A stretch of DNA of 64,000 nucleotides from Mercenaria mercenaria. Its lineage: Eukaryota; Mollusca; Bivalvia; Venerida; Veneridae. A program made the position numbers and the translations under genes. The stretch's first letter is position 1. The number at the start of each line of letters is the position of its first letter. The stretch covers positions 91,094,001 through 91,158,000 of the forward strand of contig NC_069362.1 in the NCBI RefSeq assembly GCF_021730395.1. Direction: 5' to 3'. Shown in pieces: positions 56,757 to 64,000 of this stretch. Below the pieces are notes generated by a model. It did not search any database. It saw only the letters and a list, made by a program, of their open reading frames with translations, and was not told the DNA's origin.

Positions 56757-58364
56757 TTAGCTCACCTGTCACAAAGTGACAAGGTGAGCTTTAGTGATCG
56801 TGCGGTGTCCGTCGTCCGTGCGTCCATCCGTCCGTAAACTTTTGCTTGTGACCACTCTAGAGGTCACATTTTTCATGGGATCTTTATGAAAGTTGGTCAG
56901 AATGTTCATCTTGATGATATCTAGGTCAAGTTCGAAACTGGGTCAAGTGCCTTCAAAAACTAGGTCAGTAGGTCTAAAAATAGAAAAACCTTGTGACCTC
57001 TCTAGAGGCCATATATTTCATAAGATCTTCATGAAACTTGGTCAGAATGTTCACCTTGATGATATCTAGGTCAAGTTCGAAACTGGGTCACGTGCCATCA
57101 AAAACTAGGTCAGTAGGTCTAAAAATAGAAAAACCTTGTGACCTCTCTAGAGGCCATATATTTCATAAGATCTTCATGAAAATTAGTGAGAACGTTCACC
57201 TTGATAATATCTAGGTCAAGTTCGAAACTGGGTCACGTGCCATCAAAAACTAGGTCAGTAGGCCAAATAATAGAAAAACCTTGTGACCTCTCTAGAGGCC
57301 ATATTTTTCATGGGATATGTATGAAAGTTGGTCTGAATATTCATCTTGATGATATCTAGGTCAAGTTCGAAACTGGGTCATGTGCGGTCAAAAACTAGGT
57401 CAGTAGGTCTAAAAATAGAAAAACCTTGTGACCTCTCTAGAGGCCATATATTTCATGAGATCTTCATGAAAATTGGTCAGAATGTTCACCTTGATGATAT
57501 CTAGGCCAAGTTCGAAAGTGCGTCATGTGCGGTCAAAAACTAGGTCAGTAGGTCAAATAATAGAAAAACCTTGTGACCTCTCTAGAGGCCAAATTTTTTC
57601 ATGGGATCTGTATGAAAATTGGTCTGAATGTTCATCTTGATGATATCTAGGTCAAGTTTGAAAGTGGGTCATGTGCCATCAAAAACTAGGTCAGTAGGTC
57701 AAATAATAGAAAAACCTTGTGACCTCTCTAAAGGCCATATTTTTCATGGGATCTGTATGAAAATTGGTCTGAATGTTCATCTTGATGATATCTAGGTCCA
57801 GTTTGAAACAGGGTCATGTGTGGTCAAAAACTAGGTCATTAGGTCTAAAAATAGAAAAACCTTGTGACCTCTCTAGAGACCATACTTGTGAATGGATCTC
57901 CATAAAAATTGGTCAGAATGTTCATCTTGATGATATCTAGGTCAAGTTTGAAACTGGGTCACATGCCATAAAAACTAGGTCAGTAGGTCAAATAATAAAA
58001 AAACCTTGTGACCTCTCTAGAGGCCATACTTTTCATGGGATCTGTATGAAAGTTGGTCTGAATGTTCATCTTGATGGTATCTAAGTCAAATTTGAAACTG
58101 GGTCAACTGTGGTCAAAAACTAGGTCAGTAGGTCTAAAATTATTAAAATCTTTTGACCTCTCTAGAGACCATATTTTTCAATGGATCTTCATGAAAATTG
58201 GTCAGAATTTTTATCTTGATAATATCTAGGTAAAGTTCAAAACTGGGTCACATGAGCTCAAAAACTAGGTCACTATGTCAGATAATAGAAAAAAATGACG
58301 TCATACTCAAAACTGGGTCATATGGGAAGAGGTGAGCGATTCAGGACCATCATGGTCCTCTTGT
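56757..58364 (-). mobile_element. Pearl/HINE-like element, family A, complete, reversed
   Basis: TTAGCTCACCTGTCACAAAGTGACAAGGTGAGCT is the 3' hairpin at the left, then the complement of the ACGG tract and about ten 145-bp units. The 5' end, AGGACCATCATGGTCCTCTTGT, is at the right. Confidence 0.87.
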
Positions 58365-58399
58365 TTTTTAAGATTTACGTTCCTTTGTTGTTACTTTAA

Positions 58400-58590
58400 A
58401 TAACTTATATTGTAACTTTTTGCAATCTCTTTTTTATTTGGCATAAATGTTTGCCTCAATGAGACAAGGAGTGTCATGTACAACTCCCAGTCCTTTTGAC
58501 AGCTGGCGGGCTCGACATGTTGCCCGTGGGCATCTAGTTTTCTATATTTTGCTGTCAAGCACCAAAAACACACAACCATCAGAAGAAATC
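58400..58590. repeat. Possible dispersed repeat
   Basis: AATGAGACAAGGAGTGTCATG, GACAGCTGGCGGGCTCGACATG and TTGCCCGTGGGCATCTAG are words I associate with a common clam repeat. The - strand frame here (58391-58579) is probably part of it, not a gene. Confidence 0.35.
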
Positions 58591-58944
58591 ATTTAAAGAA
58601 ATTTCTATTTTAACTCTAGTGGCCCCTAAAAGGGCCCACATGCCCCAATTTGAACAAATTTGGCATACAACTTTATAATGATGTTACAGACAAAGTTTGA
58701 TGAAGATCCATCAAGCGGTTCATGAGAAGTACTTTAAAGGTATTTCTATTTTATGCTCTAGTGGCCCCTAAAAGGGCCCAAGTGCCCCTATTTGTACAAA
58801 ATTGGGAGAGGACATTACAATAATGTTACTGACCAAGTTTGATGAATATCAATCTAGTGGTTCATAAGATGAAGATGTTTAAAGGTATTTCTAATTTTAG
58901 CTCTAGCATCTCCTAAAAGGGGCCAAGTGCCCACATTTGTATAC

Positions 58945-60311
58945 AAGAGCTGTCTGGTGACAGCGCGCTCGACTATTTAAAGAATTGATTGAAGAATGGG
59001 GTCAAAATATTTCCACGGATATTCAGACAAAAGGAATAAATAGATTAGACAAACAATGTTCCTGTATTACTTTGATTTCGATAAGTCTTGCACTAAATGG
59101 CAATATATGAGCCAATTTCAAAGTTCAAAAAGGGCCATAATTCAGTCAAAATAGTTATGTACTCTTGCCTACAGATGGAAATCATAATGATAAACAAGTG
59201 TTCAAAGTTTAAAAGCCATATGTCAAATAGTTTTGACAAAACATGGACTTGTATGAAAACAGAACCAATTTCAAAATCCAATAAGGACCATAATTCAGCC
59301 AAAATAGATAACAGAGTTATGTTCTCTTTCCTACAGATAGAGACTATTATACTAAACAAGTGATAAAAGTTTCAAAGCCATATGTCAAAACACTTTACAA
59401 AAAATATGAACTGGTACGAAAAACTTAACAAAGATTTCTAAGTCAAAATGGGCATAATTCAGCCAAAATCCTTGATGGGGTTATGTACTCTTGCCTATAA
59501 CTGGACATGGTGATGGTTAAACAGGTGTTGAAAGTTTCAAAGCTTTATCTCAAAAGACTTTGCAAAATATGAACTGGTACGAAATATTAACCCAGATTTC
59601 TAAGTCAAAAAGGGCCATAATTCAGCCAAAGTCCTTGATGGAGTTATGTACTCTTGCCTATAACTGGACATGGTGATGGTAAACAAGTATTGAAAGTTTC
59701 AAGGCTTTATCTCAAAAGACTTTGTCAAAATATGAACTGGTACGAAAAACTTAACCATGATTTCTAAGACAAAAGGGGCCATAATTCAGCCAAAATCCTT
59801 GATGGAGTTATGTACTCTTGCCTATAACTGGACATGGTGATGGTAAACAGGTGTTGAAGTTTCAAAGCTTTATCTCAAAAGACTGTCGAAATATGAACTG
59901 GTACGAAAAATTAACCCAGATTTCTAAGTCAAAAAGGGCCATAATTCAGCCAAAATCCTTGATGGAGTTATGTGCTCTTGCCTATAACTGGACATGGTGA
60001 TGGTAAACAAATATTGAAAGTTTCAAAGCTTTATCTCAAAAGACTTTGTCAAAATATGAACTGGTACGAAAAACTTAACCATGATTTCTAAGTCAAAAGG
60101 GGCCATAATTCAGCCAAAATCCTTGACTGAGTTATGTGCTCTTGCCTATAACTGGCCATGATGATGGTAAACAAGTGTTGAAAGTTTCAAAGCTTTATCT
60201 CAAAAGACTTTGTCAAAATGTGGACTGGTACGAAAAACTTAACCCAAGGTGTGACGCCGATGCCGTGGTGAGTAGGATAGCTCTACTTATTCTTCGAATA
60301 GTCAAGCTAAA
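58945..60311 (+). mobile_element. Pearl/HINE-like element, family B4, complete, inserted in J
   Basis: ACAAGAGCTGTCTGGTGACAGC and GCTCGACTATT at the start. About eight units (TGGACATGGTGATGGTAAAC, CAGCCAAAATCCTTGATGG), GTGACGCCGATGCCG tract, end TTCTTCGAATAGTCAAGCTAA. The J sequence TTTGTA...AAATTGGGAGAG is continuous across it. Confidence 0.85.
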
Positions 60312-60501
60312 AATTGGGAGAGAACCTTATAATGATGCTACAGACCACATTTGACGATGATCCATCCAGCAGCTCATTAGAAGAAGTCTTTTAAAGGTAT
60401 TTCTATTTTTAGCTCTAGTGGCCACAAAAAGGGAGGACCTTACAATAATGTTACTGACGAAGTTTGATGAAAATCCATCAAGCGGTTCATGAGAAGTTTA
60501 A

Positions 60502-61252
60502 GGTAGTGAACCCTTAATAGTAATGTTTAAAAAAATGCGTTAACTTGATACAGTCTTAAGTTAACATCGTTTCGCATAATGTTGCAATTTTTACTATGTC
60601 CTTTTTTAAACAATTTGTATACCAGTCATTTATGATATTTCCTCAAGCTCAAATAGATACAAATTCAAAGTGATAACCACTGTACAAAACGTTCACAGAG
60701 AATTCATTATACCAATAATTTTGATAAAAGAAACCTAAAAGTATTGATAAACAATTATAAAACACAAAATAAAACTGTTGAGAACATTTTTTTCTAGGGA
60801 GTCTCGAGTAAAAGGATTTTATCGAATAGAAATTTAGCTCCAGCACTGAAAACTTATGGTAGTCACTCTACATTCAAAATTAACCATGGGGCAGAAGTAG
60901 AACCTGCCTACATTTCTTCCACAATATGTAAACTAAAGAGTAAAGGCGAACTTTTACCGCAAACTCTGTATTTTCAAAGATGTCTAACCCTGCACCCTTC
61001 TGTATTAGAGGTAAAATTCACTTTAAACAGCATGAAATGGCTTTTCAAATGAAAGAATTCCACTTTTATACATTAAATCAATAATAAGTCTTGAAATACA
61101 GTTTAACTTACTAGAAAAAGAAATATTAAGAAAAAAAGTTTGGTCCTAGTGCGGCTTGAACCTACACCCTCCTGAAAAAATTAATCAAAATGGGTTTATA
61201 GTAGGAACTGAATACTCTTCAAAATAAGGTACACTATTATGGGTCCATTACC
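60502..61252. mobile_element. 751-bp MITE with TTAA target duplication
   Basis: TIRs GGTAGTGAACCC and GGGTCCATTACC. TTAA flanks both sides (60498-60501, 61253-61256), while uninterrupted J units have a single TTAA at this place (AGTACTTTAAAGGTATT). This places it with TTAA-targeting elements (piggyBac- or Kolobok-like). No coding frame; a B-box-like GGTTCAAGCC lies on the - strand near 61150-61175. Confidence 0.8.
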
Positions 61253-61615
61253 TTAAAGGTATTTCTAATTTAAGCTCTAGCAGCCCTTGAAAGGGGCCAA
61301 GTGCCCCCATTTGAACAAACTTGGGAAAGGACCTAATAATGATGCTACAGAACAAGTTTGATGAAATCCATCAAGCGGTTCATGAAAAGAAGTTCTTTAA
61401 AGGTTTTATCTATTTTAGCTCTGGCAGCCCCTAAAACCATTTGAACAAACTGGATATAGATCCATGCCAGGGTGCTACTGGCCAAGTTTGGTGTAATTCT
61501 GACTAGTAGTTTCAGAGGAGAAGATGTTTAAGTAAAAATGATTAAGCAGGACAATGGATGCCGCACTATCCACCCATACGAATAGCTCACCCTGAACAAA
61601 GTTCAGGTGTGCTAA

Positions 61616-61898
61616 AAATGTAATAAAACAGGAAAGTTTAAATGACTTGATTATCTCAACTTTTTAGTCAAGTATTTCATCAAATTTTCTGGAAATCTAT
61701 ATAAGTTAACATAAATATTTCAAAATCTTTGGTGAAAGGACGTGTTTCTAGGACATTTTGACTGAATTGCTGGATATGTAATGCCATTAATTTTGAAAGG
61801 TTCATAAATGTGAGAGCTAAAAATGATTAAAATACAACCAAATTATTTGTACTTTATAATGATTTAATATGTAAACATAAATGGAAATATAATACAAT
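61616..61898. other. Probable 3' untranslated/downstream region of RRP7A
   Basis: AT-rich sequence past the RRP7A stop codon on the - strand. ATTAAA-like words are present but no polyadenylation site can be chosen. Confidence 0.35.
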
Positions 61899-63698
61899 TC
61901 AATAAGGTCTGAATTTTCTTGATGCCTTCATCAAAGCTATTCGCTGTTTGTCTTCTTCAAACTTCTTACGCAGATTTGCAATTTCTGAAATAAAGTTTTG
62001 AAATATTAATAAATGTCCTGTAAATTTACAACTGGGAAATTTTTGTTTTAGATCCTAATAACTTATATACTTATACATTACCTTTGGTTTCATAATATGC
62101 TCTACAGGGAATCACTGGCTTTAAAACTTGGAATGAAAAACATAAAAATGCCATTCTTATTAGATTTTACTTCTTTGAAAGGTGAAGAAGGCCCCTGAAA
62201 TTTTATCCTGCAACAAGAAATGATTTTCTCTGAACTGGCAGACTTTTATCAGAAACACGTATGTCCTAAAACAAAATGTACTTACGTTCCCTTTTTGTTT
62301 CCCTCATCTGAAAACTGTAGAAGTTAAGCAGCTCCTGAAATATATGAAACACAAAGGAATTATAATAACATGTTCAGGGTTCTGTTTTTTTGTTTGTGTT
62401 GATAATGATTCATGACTTACCTGAGACTACCAAATTTTAGACTTGTAAATTTTTTCTTCAAGTTGGAAGATTTACTGACTTGTGATTTTTTATTAGTTGT
62501 GTGTTCAATTCAAACATAAAACGATTTAAGCATTTCTCTTGAATATTACAAATAAATTATGTAACATTTTTTAGTAGAACACTTCAATGTTAAACAATAC
62601 AGAAATATGGTGAATTCATTAATATTCCTGGAGGGCTAATTTTTCAGGATTTTGTTGCGTCAATCTGTGAAATTAAGAAAAATCATATTTATATTAAGGG
62701 ACAAAAATGTGAACCAAAATATCAACTAGTAACTACCTTGTCTTTTCTTCGCTTTTTCTCTTTGCGTGTGAGAGCTTTCTCGTGTGCCTCTGTTCGTGGT
62801 GCGCCTTTATTTTTACCATATTTTGTAACTGTGACCCATCCATCATCATCAGCTATTCCTTCATTGGCTTTTGCTTCCTCTATCTCCTGTGGAACAAAGA
62901 AGATACATCTGTAAATACTTCATAGACACTAGCCAATTCATTAATCTTTTTCCCTAACTTGAGTGTTTTGTGCACATGTCTATACCATCATATTTGCGTG
63001 CACTACATTTGTTGTATGCTTTACTTACTGAAAGCTGATTACATACCTGTCATTATATATCCAGGAATCTCCTCGACAGTGCTAGCAGTATGCTAGTAAT
63101 ATCTGTAGTAATTCTACAACTAAATTGTTTGCTGACTGACTTGGTTGGGTTTTAAGCCTCATTGATACAATTAAGGTCATGTGGCAGTTTTCCTGCTTTC
63201 AACGGTGAAGGTAGACTCTACACACCCTTCTAGACTGGCACCTTGGTACAGCAATGGATCTTTCTGCAAGCCAGCTAGATAACTGACAATCTGTCATCCA
63301 GCTAGGGCTCTGCTCTTGAACTTTAAAGCTCTCCAACACTGACTTTACTAACATGCCAGGCAATAAAAGCCCTTGCTTCATTTGTTGTACATTTAACACC
63401 ATAGCAAATTATACAAATTTTCTTTGCAGGCTTCAGTATAGGTATAAATGAGTCAGAAATTAAGAACAGTAGCAAGCATAAACAGACATTTATACCATAA
63501 AGCAACTTCTTTTCTTCTTTAGTTTGTCATATACCACTGTGGCTGGAAAATTATGGTAAAAAAGTCATTGAATGATACAGTATTTAAAGCCAATCATTAC
63601 CTTTTGTATTTTTTCATCATATTCCTCCATGTACTTATCAATTTCTGACTGTAATGCCTCAGTATCTACCACATCTTCTCTGTATTGTCTAACCCATT
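61899..63698 (-). CDS. RRP7A: Ribosomal RNA-processing protein 7 homolog A, C-terminal 126 residues (5' exons off window)
   Basis: Four - strand exons, in transcript order: 63698-63601, 62886-62737, 62334-62286 and 61984-61899 (TGA at 61901-61899). Phases agree and all sites are GT-AG. RRP7 acts in nucleolar small-subunit processome assembly and pre-18S processing. Recognition rests on the end of the protein: ELLNFYSFQMRE followed by LRKKFEEDKQRI and a terminal RKFRPY, near-identical to the vertebrate C-terminus as remembered. Upstream come DDDGWVTVTKYGK, then a basic RKEKKRRKDK tract at the exon junction. The first exon seen begins mid-codon before WVRQYRED, so the N-terminal RRM-like half (roughly 150 residues) lies beyond the right edge. 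The 0.7-kb intron 62887-63600 holds a reversed SINE fragment. The gene is transcribed toward INTS15 and the unnamed 50.4-kb gene. Confidence 0.92.
63143..63260 (-). mobile_element. SINE (second family) 3' fragment in an RRP7A intron
   Basis: GGTTGGGTTTTAAGCCTCA, CAATTAAGGTCATGTGGCAG and AACGGTGAAGGTAGAC match, in reverse, the 3' part of the SINE at 39705-39975. Confidence 0.5.
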
Positions 63699-64000
63699 CT
63701 GTAATATACCAGGACTTTAAGCAGTCTATAAGGAGTATATTAAACTAGATTGAGTTTACACAAACTTCTAGCTTTAATAATTAAATCATGGTCAGGTCCT
63801 TTCCCTTGAAGAGGTTGAAATTCATATCTATAATCAATTGATATCTCAACCAATAAATAATTCCTCATCTTGTATGCATTATACATGCACTTCCTAACTT
63901 TAGTCCATGCCTTAATATGAGCAGCTGAAGGCAGATTTAGAACTGTTTCAAATTATAAATTTAATGCATAACTCCATTGTTGTTCTCACTTCAAGTCATC
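63699..64000. other. RRP7A intron, no other feature
   Basis: The polypyrimidine tract and ATATTACAG acceptor for the exon at 63698 lie at 63699-63725; beyond that is AT-rich intron running off the window. Confidence 0.5.

Larger units (their letters stand above)
58600..61615 (+). mobile_element. Pearl-like family J, split by a B4 element and a TTAA MITE
   Basis: Units of about 135 bp (AGTGGCCCCTAAAAGGGCCC, GATCCATCAAGCGGTTCATG, TTTAAAGGTATTTCTA) occur at 58600-58944, 60312-60497 and 61257-61520. They end in AGCTCACCCTGAACAAAGTTCAGGTGTGCTAA. The 5' terminus is not clear. Confidence 0.7.

Noticed and set aside
58391-58579. 62-codon - strand frame
   Set aside because: Lies in what looks like a dispersed repeat; no splice context.
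1-64000. Retroviral, LTR-type or other virus-like elements; CRISPR arrays
   Set aside because: No LTR pairs, gag/pol/integrase motifs or capsid-like frames were seen. The tandem arrays have long, variable units and element ends, not CRISPR repeat-spacer form.

Overview
This is eukaryotic, AT-rich, intron-bearing DNA, almost certainly from a bivalve mollusc and probably a heterodont (venerid-like) clam. I infer this from the dense carpet of 'pearl'-type elements (5' hairpin, tandem ~145-165 bp cores, ACGG-rich tract, 3' terminal hairpin), tRNA-derived SINEs with a conserved central body, and a CR1/L2-like LINE encoding a 2A-like peptide plus PHD finger. No bacterial, CRISPR, rRNA, retroviral or LTR-type sequence was seen. 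Gene identities come from remembered family sequences, not from a search.

Host genes lie in the right half. A complete Integrator subunit INTS15 (C7orf26-like) gene runs on the + strand, 37871-48125, in six coding exons whose splice phases all agree (393 residues). Its introns hold a degraded LINE, SINEs, a 200-bp tandem duplication and several pearl-like elements. The last exons of RRP7A (a small-subunit rRNA-processing factor) lie on the - strand at 61899-63698; its 5' part is beyond the right edge. Between them an unrecognised - strand gene (50428-51524, three exons, 129 residues) has consistent splice phases. Weaker single-exon candidates are a signal-peptide-like first exon (2072-2126, -), an 85-residue terminal exon inside a DNA transposon (8588-8847, +) and a 37-residue terminal exon (33932-34047, +).

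Most of the rest is mobile DNA. (i) About twenty non-autonomous pearl/Helentron-like (HINE-like) elements share one plan: ACAAGAG start, short 5' hairpin, subterminal motif, tandem core, ACGG or GACGCC-rich tract, and a 3' hairpin complementary to the 5' subterminal motif, commonly ending GAGCTAA. Several are nested, and some insertion sites can be compared with unoccupied copies of the target repeat. (ii) Terminal-inverted-repeat elements include a 3.29-kb element with ~345-bp TIRs (6900-10189), an 822-bp element with a tRNA-like sequence near each end (18503-19324), a 661-bp near-complete palindrome (35909-36569), a TTAA-flanked MITE (60502-61252), and elements packed with palindromic words (13264-14384, 30851-32010). 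(iii) There are SINEs, LINE remnants, a short-unit satellite interrupted by a pearl-like element (4800-6620) and a T/G homopolymer tract (32673-32722).

The most interesting signals are the shared modular plan of the pearl-like families, including different tandem cores joined to the same 3' end, and the recurrence of multiplied TTC...GAA palindromic words in otherwise unrelated TIR elements.
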